Part shown: one piece after another, positions 8,622-17,060 of the stretch
Layout: each line of letters starts with the position of its first letter
How positions within the stretch are numbered: the first letter of the stretch is position 1
Source of the DNA: Pyxidicoccus caerfyrddinensis
GTDB lineage: Bacteria; Myxococcota; Myxococcia; Myxococcales; Myxococcaceae
Length of the DNA: 64,000 bases
Assembly: GCF_010894405.1 (NCBI RefSeq)
Contig: NZ_JAAIYA010000037.1
Span: forward strand, 1 to 64,000
Direction: 5' to 3'
Program-made: the position numbers and the translations under genes
The notes under the pieces: model-generated
Told to the model about the DNA's origin: nothing
Seen by the model: the letters and a program-made list of their open reading frames with translations, nothing else
Database searches by the model: none

Positions 8622-9647
8622 CTACTCGAAGGGGATGAGCGACAGCTTCGCCCCGGCCTCCGCGCCGAGGATTTCCTTCGCGCGGGCGGGCAGGTAGGCC
8701 ACGGTGTTGTCCAGGCGGGCCTGGCAGCGAATGGAGCGGAAGCGGTTGCGGCCCGACTCGCGCTCGAAGGCGACGAGCACGTCGTCGCCCTCCATCTCGA
8801 AGTCCTCGTCAGCCAGCTTCACGGTGCGGTACTTGCGCACCAGGGAGATGTCGGCCGTGTTGGCCTCGAAGTGGGGGCCGCCGTCGAACGGGTCGATACG
8901 CTCCACGTACTTGAAGCCGATGCGCTCCAGCATGCGCTGCACGCCACGCGTCTGGGGGCCCACTTCTCCGAGCACCTTCTGCACGCGGTCCGGGAAGAGC
9001 GACGCGTAGATGTCAGACGAGGGGAACAACTCCTTGATGAACTCCTTGTTCTGCCGGCTGAGGCGGTCCGCCTCCTGGTAGGTGAGGCCGGTGAACTTCT
9101 TGCCGCACGCCTCCCACAGCAGGCTGCGCCCGTCCGGCAGCAGCGGCGGGAGCAACTCCGCCAGCACGCGCGGGCGGAAGATGCGCCGGTGCATGGCGAC
9201 GAAGAGGAAGCGCACGTAGGAGAGCTGCTTGCCGGGCTTGTCCGGCGTGGCGCGGTAGGGCGGGTCCACGACGAGGCCGCCGACTTCGGTGGGGCCCTCG
9301 TAGTTGTAGGCGATGGAGAGCACCTTGTGGCGCAGGTGCCGCTCGAGGGACGCGGAGTAGTGCTCGCGCTCGCTCACCTCGTAGTAGATGTGCGGCGCCT
9401 CGTACGTCCCGTGCTGGGCGATGATCATCGACGTGCCGATGATGAGGTTGTTGCGCACGTCCTCCAGCACGAAGAGGTACTCGCGGTCGAAGGGGTTCTT
9501 CACCTTTCCCGCGAAGCTCTTCACCGACTTGTCGATGATGGCTTCGAGCGTCTCCTCGTTGTTCGGCAGGTTCACCGTGTTGAGCACGGCGGCAAGCCGT
9601 TTGAGGCCGGCCAGGTCGGTTTTCTGGACGTCACGCAGGACAAGCAT
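8622..9647 (-). CDS. astA: Arginine N-succinyltransferase
   Basis: This 341-residue protein transfers succinate from succinyl-CoA to the alpha-amino group of arginine, the first step of the arginine succinyltransferase pathway. It matches the AstA/AOST family throughout: it opens M-L-V-L-R-D-V-Q-K-T-D-L, has a Y-E-V-S-E-R-E-H-Y segment, L-R-F-L-F-V-A-like core strands, and the P-F-D-G-G-P-H-F-E-A region near residue 260. ATG at 9647 fits the family's usual start; a longer frame begins at 9707. No other ast genes are adjacent, so it may act alone or as the beta-type subunit of a two-gene enzyme. It is convergent with the transglutaminase-like gene, six bases away. Confidence 0.9.
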   Translation of the reverse strand: MLVLRDVQKTDLAGLKRLAAVLNTVNLPNNEETLEAIIDKSVKSFAGKVKNPFDREYLFVLEDVRNNLIIGTSMIIAQHGTYEAPHIYYEVSEREHYSASLERHLRHKVLSIAYNYEGPTEVGGLVVDPPYRATPDKPGKQLSYVRFLFVAMHRRIFRPRVLAELLPPLLPDGRSLLWEACGKKFTGLTYQEADRLSRQNKEFIKELFPSSDIYASLFPDRVQKVLGEVGPQTRGVQRMLERIGFKYVERIDPFDGGPHFEANTADISLVRKYRTVKLADEDFEMEGDDVLVAFERESGRNRFRSIRCQARLDNTVAYLPARAKEILGAEAGAKLSLIPFE

Positions 9648-9964
9648 GGGTGCACCGGGGACGCCCCCTTCAGAGGGGGTGCCGGAAGGGTGGGGACCAT
9701 ACACCACGCCTGCCGGCAGTCAGCCTCCTGGTTGCCCGCCTCGTCGCCTTGTGCACTGCGTCATGTGGACCCGCTCGCCCGGCCGGCCGGGGGACACGCG
9801 GAGTGCGGCAGGGTGAAACATGTTTCACACCCTTCGAGGGCTTGTCTGGCTGTCTGCCCTGTTGTCAGGCAGGTGGGAAGGAATTGCCGGCGGAATGAAG
9901 CGAGGAATGCCTTGCGGTACGGTGTGTCACTCGTTGGCTGTCAAACTTTCTCAAGGGCACACCA
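9648..9964. other. 317-base divergent intergenic region (astA / polysaccharide lyase)
   Basis: It contains no gene. A GC-rich hairpin (stem CCCCC/GGGGG, about 9664-9678) lies in the astA leader, a short distance upstream of its ATG. A perfect 16-bp palindrome at 9813-9828 sits roughly midway between the two starts. Confidence 0.6.
9813..9828. promoter_or_regulatory. Perfect 16-bp palindrome, probable operator
   Basis: The sequence GTGAAACATGTTTCAC is its own reverse complement and lies 136 bases upstream of the lyase start and 165 bases upstream of astA. It is AT-richer than its surroundings. The half-sites are those of the widespread ParB site (TGTTTCAC / GTGAAACA) but in swapped order, so it is not parS; a dimeric repressor site is the more likely reading. 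Confidence 0.5.
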
Positions 9965-10987
9965 TTGAAAGCTCTCTTCCCCGTCTGGCTTGCGATGTGG
10001 TTGGTCCCCGGGCTGGCGTCGGCTGGAATTGTCTGGCGCGGTGACTTCGAGACGGGAGACCGCTCGCAGTACTCAGGCACGCAGATGGTGGCCGCGGACC
10101 GGCTCCAGGTGGTGACGTCTCCGGTGGCGGAAGGGAAGTACGCGCTGAAGGTGACGGTGAAGCAGGGCGATGACCCCATCAACGCCAGTGGGAACCGGAA
10201 CGAGCTGGTGTACCAGGGCAAGGAGGCGGTGGGCTCGGAGTACTACTACCGCTGGAAGGTGATGTTCGCGACGGACTTCCCGAGCGTGGACACGTGGCAG
10301 CTCTTCGCGCAGTGGCACCATGACGGGTGCTGCGGCTCGCCGCCGGTGGAGTTCTACGTGCGCGGCGAGGAGATTCGCATGGCGCTGAACGGCACGGGAG
10401 AGGTGCCGTGGAAGACGAAGCTGGTGCGCGGCGTGTGGCACGAGTTCATCCTGCACGCGAAGTGGGGCGCCACCGCGAATACGGGCTTTGTCGAGCTGTG
10501 GCACAACAAGGAGCTCGTGCTGCCCAAGCGTGGCGCGGTGACGATGTACTCGGGGCAGAAGAACTATTTGAAGCTGGGCCTGTATCGGAGCGACACGGTG
10601 CAGCCGGTGGGCGTCGTCTACCATGACGGGTTCGTGCAGGCGACGACGCTGGCGGATGTGATTGCGCTGGATGTGCCGACGACGCCGACGCCGGTGGACG
10701 CGGGCACTCCTGTCGTGGACGCGGGGACTCCGACTGTGGATGCGGGGACGCCGCCCGTCGACGCGGGCACTCCGGAGGATGTGGACGCGGGGACGCCGCC
10801 GGTGGAGGAGGCTCCGGAGACGGAGACGCCGCCGGGTTCGAGCGTGCCGCCTCCGTCACAGGGCATCCCGTCGGGTGAGGAGCTGACGAGCGACGTGGGG
10901 TGCAGCAGTGCGGGTGGTGCGCCGTTCGCGGCCTTCGCGCTGCTGGGAGTGCTGGGGCTGACGCGGGCCCGGCGCCGTCGGAGCTGA
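9965..10987 (+). CDS. Polysaccharide lyase (heparin-lyase I-like jelly roll) with MYXO-CTERM sorting signal
   Basis: This 340-residue secreted protein starts at TTG 9965 with a clear signal peptide (M-K-A-L-F-P-V-W-L-A ... A-S-A). Residues about 20-225 resemble polysaccharide-lyase/heparin-lyase-type beta-jelly rolls: F-E-T-G-D-R-S-Q-Y, N-R-N-E-L, Y-Y-Y-R-W-K-V-M-F and Q-W-H-H-D-G. A linker of five or six V-D-A-G-T-P repeats follows (about 240-275). The end has the MYXO-CTERM layout: a G-C motif (D-V-G-C-S-S), a hydrophobic helix and a final R-A-R-R-R-R-S cluster. Such proteins are thought to be processed by myxosortase and displayed at the cell surface. The polysaccharide substrate is unknown. 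Confidence 0.8.
   Translation: MKALFPVWLAMWLVPGLASAGIVWRGDFETGDRSQYSGTQMVAADRLQVVTSPVAEGKYALKVTVKQGDDPINASGNRNELVYQGKEAVGSEYYYRWKVMFATDFPSVDTWQLFAQWHHDGCCGSPPVEFYVRGEEIRMALNGTGEVPWKTKLVRGVWHEFILHAKWGATANTGFVELWHNKELVLPKRGAVTMYSGQKNYLKLGLYRSDTVQPVGVVYHDGFVQATTLADVIALDVPTTPTPVDAGTPVVDAGTPTVDAGTPPVDAGTPEDVDAGTPPVEEAPETETPPGSSVPPPSQGIPSGEELTSDVGCSSAGGAPFAAFALLGVLGLTRARRRRS
10687..10800 (+). repeat. In-frame tandem repeat encoding V-D-A-G-T-P units
   Basis: Imperfect 18-base units of the form GTGGACGCGGGCACTCCN repeat five to six times within the lyase gene. They make the flexible stalk between the catalytic domain and the MYXO-CTERM anchor. Copy number in such arrays often varies between strains. 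Confidence 0.8.
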
Positions 10988-11141
10988 GGTGTCGTGGGGC
11001 GCGCGGGTGATGGACTCGCGCGCCCTGGAGTCGAGGCGCATGGATTGTGGCGCTGGAAGGCCTGCTGTTGCCTTGACTTGAGGGACTCCTCCTTCTGGAG
11101 TGACGCGGCCCGAGTCCGGGCGCCCGGTTGGAGGGGTTCGC

Positions 11142-12494
11142 ATGATGCCGCGTCGGTGGTGGCCGCTGCTGTGCGTGGTGCTGGCCGCGTGCGGCGGTGC
11201 GCGGCAAGTGGTGCGGTTGGAGACCGGGGAAGGTGCTGCCCGTGTCCACGTTCCGCGCGACGCGGAGGCTGCGCCTCTTGCGGTGGACGAGGACGACTTC
11301 CAGGAGGCCGTGGCGGAGCTGGCGCTCGAGGTGCGTCCTCCGGCGCGGCCGCAGGAGGTCGCGCGGCGGTTGTTCGAGATGGACGCGCGCGCGGGCACGT
11401 ATGCCTACGAGCCGCGCAGCCGCCGCATTACTCCAGTGGACCGGAGCGAGGGCCTGGAGGTGGAGCTGCCGGAAGGGGAGGTGGCGCTGACGCGTGCCTA
11501 CCTGGCGTGGTGCGAGCGGACGGGCAGGAAGGGCGACTGCCTGCGCCTGCTGGTGGAGAGTCCCACCGTCACCGGGGATGGACGCTTCGCGCTGGCGATG
11601 GCCCTGGCGAGGGGCGCGGTGCTGGAGGAGATGTTGGAAGCGTTCAAGGACATGACGGACCCGGAGGCGATGGTGTCCGCGGTCCTGTGGACGATGGCGA
11701 CGTACGCGATTCTGTGGACGGTGCCGGAGCCGCTGACGAAAGGCGTGGCGGCGGTGATGACGGCGTCGCTCATCGTCTACGTGGGGCTGGATACGTTCAG
11801 GGGACTCATCCTGGGTTTCCGGCGGCTCTGGGAGGAGTCGGAGCGGGCGGGCAGCTTCGACGAGCTTCGCGACGCGGGGGAGCGCTACGGGAAGGTGATG
11901 GGGAGGAACGCGGCGCGGGCATTCGCGATGCTGGCGATGGCGGCGATGGGCAGCACGCCGACGGCCTTCGCTGCGAAGTTGCCGAAGCTGCCCGGGGCGG
12001 CGCAGGCGGTGGTGCGAGCCGAGGCACAGGCCGGACTCGTGTACGGGGCCGTGAGGCAGGTGGAGATGGTGGCGGTGACGGCCGAGGGCGTCACCGTGGC
12101 GCTGGCACCCGGAGCCGTGGCGATGGCGGCTCATGGTGCGAGTACTTCTTCTGTCGCCCTGCCGGTCGGAGGCAGGGCCTGGAAGTCGTTCAGCGGCTTC
12201 AAGAAGGCGATGGGAAAGGCGGGCCCCGGCAAGCAGTGGCACCACATCGTCGAGCAGACGCCGGGGAACGTGCAGCGGTTCGGACCCGAGTCACTGCATA
12301 ACGCGCGGAACGTCGTGCCGTTGGACGAGGCTCTGCATACTCGGGTGAGCGCGTTCTACTCGTCGATCAGCGAAGGTATTACGCGTTCGTCTCGCTTGAC
12401 GGTGAGACAGTGGCTCAGCACGCAGTCCTACGAAGCACAGCGCGATTTCGGGCTGCTTGCGATCGAGAACATTCGGAAGGGACTTTGGAGATGA
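11142..12494 (+). CDS. SitA-family polymorphic toxin lipoprotein with C-terminal HNH-like nuclease tip
   Basis: This 450-residue protein starts at ATG 11142 (GGAGGGG just upstream) with a signal peptide and the lipobox V-L-A-A-C. The long middle (about 25-330) matches the conserved delivery part of SitA lipoprotein toxins of myxobacteria, which pass between kin cells by TraA/TraB outer-membrane exchange: A-Y-L-A-W-C-E-R-T-G-R, L-E-A-F-K-D-M and a hydrophobic stretch near 180-215. The tip (about 360-450) carries W-H-H-I-V-E-Q, then H-N-A-R-N-V-V-P-L and a following L-H, the layout of HNH/His-Me-finger nuclease toxins. Base composition falls in the tip, as expected for exchanged toxin modules. 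The stop overlaps the first immunity candidate by four bases. No SitB-like gene is present. Confidence 0.8.
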   Translation: MMPRRWWPLLCVVLAACGGARQVVRLETGEGAARVHVPRDAEAAPLAVDEDDFQEAVAELALEVRPPARPQEVARRLFEMDARAGTYAYEPRSRRITPVDRSEGLEVELPEGEVALTRAYLAWCERTGRKGDCLRLLVESPTVTGDGRFALAMALARGAVLEEMLEAFKDMTDPEAMVSAVLWTMATYAILWTVPEPLTKGVAAVMTASLIVYVGLDTFRGLILGFRRLWEESERAGSFDELRDAGERYGKVMGRNAARAFAMLAMAAMGSTPTAFAAKLPKLPGAAQAVVRAEAQAGLVYGAVRQVEMVAVTAEGVTVALAPGAVAMAAHGASTSSVALPVGGRAWKSFSGFKKAMGKAGPGKQWHHIVEQTPGNVQRFGPESLHNARNVVPLDEALHTRVSAFYSSISEGITRSSRLTVRQWLSTQSYEAQRDFGLLAIENIRKGLWR

Positions 12495-12841
12495 AGTTGC
12501 AGGAACTCGCGGAGGAGTTCGCTCTCAATGTCGCCGCACAGACAGATGCCATCTGGAAGGGCGATGCCAGGACGGGGAACAAGCACGCGAAGCGGTACAT
12601 CGCTGCGTTCAAGAGGCTGAGCGAACACCGTGACGCTGGGATGGATGCGCTCGCCGAGCTATTCACCCATCCGCGCATGGATGTCAGGGTCAAGGCAGCG
12701 ATCTACCTGCTCAGTGCGAGACCTGAACAGGCCAGGCCAGTGCTGGAAGAGGCGGCGAAGAGCGAGGGGATGATTCCGTTCGAGGCTTCTCAGGCTTTGA
12801 AGTACTGGAACGAAGGCACGTGGCGCCTTGATCTCGACTAA
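12491..12841 (+). CDS. DUF2019 protein, likely cognate immunity protein of the SitA-like toxin
   Basis: This 116-residue cytoplasmic helical protein begins in an ATGA overlap with the toxin stop, so the two are translationally coupled. It belongs with the DUF2019 family: A-A-Q-T-D-A-I-W-K-G-D, T-G-N-K-H-A-K, D-V-R-V-K-A-A-I-Y-L-L and a final E-G-T-W. The helical repeats resemble HEAT repeats. It is more diverged from the next two copies than they are from each other, which fits a role fixed by the adjacent toxin tip. Immunity is inferred from position and small size. Confidence 0.78.
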   Translation: MKLQELAEEFALNVAAQTDAIWKGDARTGNKHAKRYIAAFKRLSEHRDAGMDALAELFTHPRMDVRVKAAIYLLSARPEQARPVLEEAAKSEGMIPFEASQALKYWNEGTWRLDLD

Positions 12842-12869
12842 CCCTCACGACCCTGCGCTGGAGGGACGA

Positions 12870-13226
12870 TTGGAAAGAACTCTCTGCGAACTCGTAGAGG
12901 AGTTCGGCCGTCATGCTGCCGCGCAGACTGATGCCATCTGTCAGGGGGATTCCAGGTCGGGGAACAAGCACGCCAGGCAGGTCAACGCGGCGTTCGACAA
13001 GCTCTGCGCACAAGGGGATGCGGGAAGGGACGCGCTCGCGGCATTGCTCACCCATTCACGAATGGACGTACGGGTCAAAGCTGCGGCTTTTCTGCTCCGC
13101 CATCGAACTGAGGAAGCCAAAGCGGTGCTCCGTGAAGCGGCAGGAGGCGAAGGAATGGTCTCCTTCTCGGCTTCCGAAGCTCTGAAGCGCTGGGAGGAGG
13201 GCACATGGGCTTTGGACCCAGGCTAG
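12870..13226 (+). CDS. DUF2019 protein, second immunity paralogue
   Basis: This 118-residue paralogue of the preceding gene shares A-A-Q-T-D-A-I, S-G-N-K-H-A-R-Q, D-A-G-R-D-A-L-A-A-L and K-R-W-E-E-G-T-W-A-L-D-P. An ATG at 12828 in the same frame would overlap the upstream gene, but TTG at 12870 is preceded by GGAGGG (12860-12865) and gives the same N-terminus length as the paralogues, so it is preferred. It may protect against a related toxin tip no longer present here. Confidence 0.72.
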   Translation: MERTLCELVEEFGRHAAAQTDAICQGDSRSGNKHARQVNAAFDKLCAQGDAGRDALAALLTHSRMDVRVKAAAFLLRHRTEEAKAVLREAAGGEGMVSFSASEALKRWEEGTWALDPG

Positions 13227-13266
13227 TGGCGCGGAAGTTTGTGACTTTCAAGACGGCAATCTTGTG

Positions 13267-13617
13267 ATGCCCCTCGAGGAGTTGGTGGAACAATTCGCGC
13301 ACCACGTCGCTGCCCAGACCGAGGCCATCTGGCGAGGGGACGCGAAGACCGGCAACAAACACGCCCGCCAGCGTGCTGCCGCGTTCAAGCAACTACGTGC
13401 TCACGGAGACGCTGGGCGCGATGCGCTCGCCGCGCTTCTTGCCCACCCCAGGGTGGATGTCCGGACGATGGCTGCCGTGTATCTCCTTCGTCACCGCACC
13501 GACGAGGCAGTGGCGGTTTTGGAGCAGGTGGCAAGGGGGCAGGGACTCATCGCCTTCGAAGCAGGTCAGGCGCTGGAGCGTTGGAAGGAGGGAACCTGGG
13601 CCCTCGACCCAGGGTAG
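13267..13617 (+). CDS. DUF2019 protein, third immunity paralogue
   Basis: This 116-residue paralogue opens M-P-L-E-E-L-V-E-Q-F and keeps all family blocks (A-A-Q-T-E-A-I-W-R-G-D, T-G-N-K-H-A-R-Q, Y-L-L-R-H-R-T-D-E-A, E-G-T-W-A-L-D-P-G). ATG at 13267 directly follows an alternative GTG at 13264. Only 40 bases separate it from the second copy. Such strings of extra immunity genes are typical of loci that have exchanged toxin tips. Confidence 0.75.
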   Translation: MPLEELVEQFAHHVAAQTEAIWRGDAKTGNKHARQRAAAFKQLRAHGDAGRDALAALLAHPRVDVRTMAAVYLLRHRTDEAVAVLEQVARGQGLIAFEAGQALERWKEGTWALDPG

Positions 13618-13668
13618 TCCACACCCGGCGCTTGAAGCTCCGCTCCACCCATGGGAGGAACCGCGCGC

Positions 13669-15192
13669 ATGAGCCACGACGCGCGTGACGGTGACGAAGC
13701 GGTTCCCCATCTGAGCCCGGAGGAGTTCCGGAAGCTCGGGCACAAGATGGTCGACTGGATTGCCGACTACTGGTCCCGCCTGGAGTCCTTCCCCGTCCGC
13801 TCGCAGGTGTCCCCCGGCGCAATAGCCTCGAAGCTTCCCGCCCATCCTCCCGAAGAGGGCCTCGACGGTGAGCAGGGCTGGGACGCCATCTTCCGCGACC
13901 TCGAGGACGTCGTACTCCCGGGGCTGACGCACTGGCAGTCCCCCTCCTTCTTCGCCTACTTCCCCGCCAACGCCTCCGGCCCAGCCGTCCTTGGCGAGTT
14001 GCTCTCCGCCGGCCTCGGCGTGCAGGGCATGCTCTGGTCCACCAGCCCCGCCGCCACGGAGATGGAGACCCGGGTGCTGGACTGGCTCGCGGAACTTACG
14101 GCCCTGCCCGCGTCCTTCCGCTCCACCTCAGCCTTCGGCGGCGGCGTCATCCAGGGCACCGCCAGCGAGGCCACCCTCGTCGCCATGGTCGCCGCTCGCG
14201 AGCGTGTCCGCCGCCACGGCGCTCCCGCGGACTCCCGGTGGGTGGCCTACTCCTCCACGCAGGCCCACTCGTCCGTGCTCAAGGCCGCCATGCTCTGCGG
14301 CGTCGCCCGGGGCGCGGATGACACGGTGCACGTGCGCCAGATTGAAACCGACGCCCACCAGGCGCTCCGCCCCGAGGTGCTGGAGCGTGCCATCCGCGAG
14401 GACCTGGCTGCCGGCCGCCGCCCCTTCTTCGTCTGCGCGAGCCTGGGCACCACGTCCTCCGGTGCCTTCGACCCCGTTCGCGCCGTGAGCGCCGTCATGG
14501 AGCGCACGGGCGTCACCGCGGCGGGCGGCTGGCTCCACGTCGACGCCGCCTGGGCCGGCGCCGCGCTTATCTGCCCCGAGCACCGCGCGCTGCTGGATGG
14601 CGTGGAGGTGACGGACTCATTCGCCTTCAATCCCCACAAGTGGCTGCTCACCAACTTCGACTGCAATGCCTTCTACACGCGAGACAAGCGCGCCCTGCTG
14701 GACGCGCTGAGCGTGACGCCCGAGTACCTCCGCAACGCCGCCAGCGCGAGCGGGGCCGTCATCGACTACCGCGACTGGCAGGTCCCCCTCGGCCGCCGCT
14801 TCCGCGCACTCAAGCTCTGGTTCGTGCTGCGCCACTACGGCGCGCGCGGCCTGCGCGCCCACGTCCGCGGCCACATCCGCATGGCCGAGCACTTCGAGTC
14901 CTGGGTCTCCGCAGACGGCCGCTTCGAGCTCGCCGCGCCGCGCTCCCTCTCCCTCGTGTGCTTCCGCCTGAAGCCCTTGTCCGGCGAAACCCCCGAGGCC
15001 ACCGACACGCGCAACCGCGCCCTGCTGGAGCGGGTGAACGCGACGGGGAAGCTGTTCCTCACGCACACGGTGCTGCCGGCCGTGGAGGGCCGGCCCCCGC
15101 GCTATGTGCTGCGCATGTCCATCGGCGGCACGTACACGAAGGAGCGTCACGTGCGCGCCGCCTGGGACGCGCTGTCCGCCACCGCGGGCTGA
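13669..15192 (+). CDS. Pyridoxal-phosphate-dependent amino-acid decarboxylase (aromatic type, group II)
   Basis: This 507-residue protein has the family layout of aromatic-L-amino-acid decarboxylases: W-Q-S-P-S-F-F-A-Y-F-P near residue 90, G-x-x-x-x-G-T-A-S-E-A-T near 163, H-V-D-A-A-W-A-G near 290 and the PLP-lysine motif N-P-H-K-W-L near 322. It would release CO2 from Trp, Tyr, DOPA or a related substrate to give an amine; which one cannot be told from sequence. ATG at 13669 is chosen because GGGAGG lies 10 bases upstream; a nearby earlier ATG would contain that ribosome site. It follows the immunity genes but is unrelated to them. Confidence 0.88.
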   Translation: MSHDARDGDEAVPHLSPEEFRKLGHKMVDWIADYWSRLESFPVRSQVSPGAIASKLPAHPPEEGLDGEQGWDAIFRDLEDVVLPGLTHWQSPSFFAYFPANASGPAVLGELLSAGLGVQGMLWSTSPAATEMETRVLDWLAELTALPASFRSTSAFGGGVIQGTASEATLVAMVAARERVRRHGAPADSRWVAYSSTQAHSSVLKAAMLCGVARGADDTVHVRQIETDAHQALRPEVLERAIREDLAAGRRPFFVCASLGTTSSGAFDPVRAVSAVMERTGVTAAGGWLHVDAAWAGAALICPEHRALLDGVEVTDSFAFNPHKWLLTNFDCNAFYTRDKRALLDALSVTPEYLRNAASASGAVIDYRDWQVPLGRRFRALKLWFVLRHYGARGLRAHVRGHIRMAEHFESWVSADGRFELAAPRSLSLVCFRLKPLSGETPEATDTRNRALLERVNATGKLFLTHTVLPAVEGRPPRYVLRMSIGGTYTKERHVRAAWDALSATAG

Positions 15193-15264
15193 GACCCGGA
15201 CGCCCGCCCGCCTGCTCACAGAAAGGCTTGCGACACGGGGCCTGTGGCATCATGCCCTCCCTGC

Positions 15265-16563
15265 ATGGAGTCCCACCGCCGCGTCGCGCTCGTCCTGAGC
15301 TACCAGTACCCCGGCAAGTACGCCTTCACCGTGCTGGCCGGCGCCGTGGAGTCGGACCCGGCGCTCGCGGACGTGTCTATCCACTTCCCACGAGACCGCG
15401 AGACGCTGCTGGCCACCGTGCGCGAGCGCGCCGACGCGGGTGACACCGTGGTGGCCGCATGGTCGTTCTACTCGGCCAGCTTCGGCCCCTCGGTGGAGGA
15501 GCTCGCGTGGGTGCGTGAGCGGCTCGACGGGCGCGACGTGCTCTGCATCGCCGGCGGTGTCCATGCCACCGCCGAGCCACTTCAAACCCTCCAGGCCGGC
15601 TTCGACCTCATCGCCGTGGGTGAGGGCGAGCACTCCCTGCGCGAGCTGCTCGGCCGCGTGCAGCGGGGCGAGGACCCTCGCGCCACGCACGGCGTCGCGT
15701 ACCTCGAGGACGGCAGGCTCAAGCAGAACGGTCGGGGCGAGGGCGTGTTGCTCGACGACTTCCCGCCCTTCGCCGCGCGCCATGCAATGTACGGCGCCAT
15801 CGAGATTACGCGCGGCTGCATCTACGCCTGCCGCTTCTGCCAGACGCCCTTCATGAGCAAGGCGCGCTTCCGCCATCGCTCCGTGGCCAACGTGGCGCAC
15901 TGGGCGCGCGAGCTGCGGCGCTCGGGCCGGCGCGACATCCGCTTCATCACCCCTACGTCCATGTCCTACGGCACCGCGGACGAGTCCGTGAATCTGGCCG
16001 CCGTGGAAGAGCTGCTCTCCGCCGTGCGCGAGGCCATGGCTCCGGACGGGCGCATCTACTACGGCACCTTCCCCTCCGAGGTCCGCCCCGAGCACGTCAC
16101 CCCCGAGGCGCTCGCGCTCCTCAAGCGCTACGTGCACAACGACAACCTCATCATCGGCGGGCAGTCCGGCTCGGAGCGCATCCTCCAGAGCACCCGCCGC
16201 GGCCACGACGTGGAGACGGTGGTGCGCGCCACCCGGCTCGCGGTGGAGGGCGGCTTCGTCCCCAACGTGGACTTCATCCTCGGACTGCCCGGCGAGGAGC
16301 GCTCGGACGTGGACGCCACCGTGGCCCTCATGGAGCAGCTCGCCGCGCTGGGCGCCCGCGTCCATGGGCACACCTTCATGCCGCTGCCCGGCACGCCCTT
16401 GCGTGATGCCCCCGCCGGCCGCGTGGACGAGGAGACGCAGCGCAAGCTGGACCGGCTGGCCTCGCAGGGGCGGCTGTACGGCCACTGGAAGCAGCAGGCC
16501 GTGCTCGCGGAGGGCATCGTCTCGCGCCGCAAGCCCCGCTCCCGTGTGGCCCCCTCGTCCTGA
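15265..16563 (+). CDS. B12-binding-domain radical SAM protein (MJ_1487-like)
   Basis: This 432-residue protein has an N-terminal cobalamin-binding-like Rossmann domain (about 1-140, with A-G-G-V-H-A-T-A and D-L-I-A-V-G-E-G-E). A radical-SAM domain follows, with the 4Fe-4S motif C-x3-C-x2-C (R-G-C-I-Y-A-C-R-F-C-Q, about residues 188-197), an I-I-G-G-Q-S-G-S-E segment and L-G-L-P-G-E-E. It resembles the TIGR04013 group (recalled from memory, not searched). Such enzymes do radical methylation or other chemistry on unknown substrates. ATG at 15265 is used; a GTG at 15244 is also in frame. No obvious substrate gene is adjacent. Confidence 0.82.
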   Translation: MESHRRVALVLSYQYPGKYAFTVLAGAVESDPALADVSIHFPRDRETLLATVRERADAGDTVVAAWSFYSASFGPSVEELAWVRERLDGRDVLCIAGGVHATAEPLQTLQAGFDLIAVGEGEHSLRELLGRVQRGEDPRATHGVAYLEDGRLKQNGRGEGVLLDDFPPFAARHAMYGAIEITRGCIYACRFCQTPFMSKARFRHRSVANVAHWARELRRSGRRDIRFITPTSMSYGTADESVNLAAVEELLSAVREAMAPDGRIYYGTFPSEVRPEHVTPEALALLKRYVHNDNLIIGGQSGSERILQSTRRGHDVETVVRATRLAVEGGFVPNVDFILGLPGEERSDVDATVALMEQLAALGARVHGHTFMPLPGTPLRDAPAGRVDEETQRKLDRLASQGRLYGHWKQQAVLAEGIVSRRKPRSRVAPSS

Positions 16564-16616
16564 CGCCGCCACTTCCACGGGCTTGCGCCACCCGGGGCGT
16601 TTAGGATGGAGGCGCG

Positions 16617-16955
16617 ATGTCTTCCGACCAGGCTCCTCCCTATTGGGTCCTCATCTCCGTCCTGTTCAGCTCCCAGCCGCTGAGCCCCGCGCTGGCGATG
16701 ACGCTGCACCAGGCCGCCTACGAGCTGCACCAGCGCGGTGACGGGATGAAGGAGGTGGCCGGCGACATGCTCAGCGGCCGGGTCGTCAACCTGCGCAAGG
16801 ACGTGGCCCTGGGCGGCATCTCCGGCCCGGCCTTCGAGGCGGAAATCGACACCGAGCGCGGCTCCGGCGTCGTGCGCTTCGTCCTCACGCGCCAGGGGCT
16901 GGAGCTGATGAAGCAGCAGCCCGCCGAGCCGCCCCGGCCCAAGTACCTCAACTAG
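16617..16955 (+). CDS. Hypothetical protein, 112 residues
   Basis: It starts at ATG 16617 with a strong ribosome site (GGATGGAGG). The protein is soluble, with a predicted helical N-terminal half (P-A-L-A-M-T-L-H-Q-A-A-Y-E-L) and a beta-rich centre (F-E-A-E-I-D-T-E-R-G-S-G-V-V-R-F). No family was recognised. It follows the radical-SAM gene by 53 bases in the same direction and could be cotranscribed. Confidence 0.6.
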   Translation: MSSDQAPPYWVLISVLFSSQPLSPALAMTLHQAAYELHQRGDGMKEVAGDMLSGRVVNLRKDVALGGISGPAFEAEIDTERGSGVVRFVLTRQGLELMKQQPAEPPRPKYLN

Positions 16956-17060
16956 GCCACCGGGGGCCCGTCAGGCCGGCCGCTCCCTGCGCGGGGCGGG
17001 CGGCCGTCCCCACCTTCGAGGCAAGGCGTCATCGCACCGCAAGACTCGAAGGAGCCACGC

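Noticed and set aside
9813..9828. ParB site (parS)
   Set aside because: The half-sites are in the reverse order to parS and no parA/parB or origin genes are near.
10687..10800. CRISPR-like direct repeats
   Set aside because: They are in-frame coding repeats making a V-D-A-G-T-P linker.
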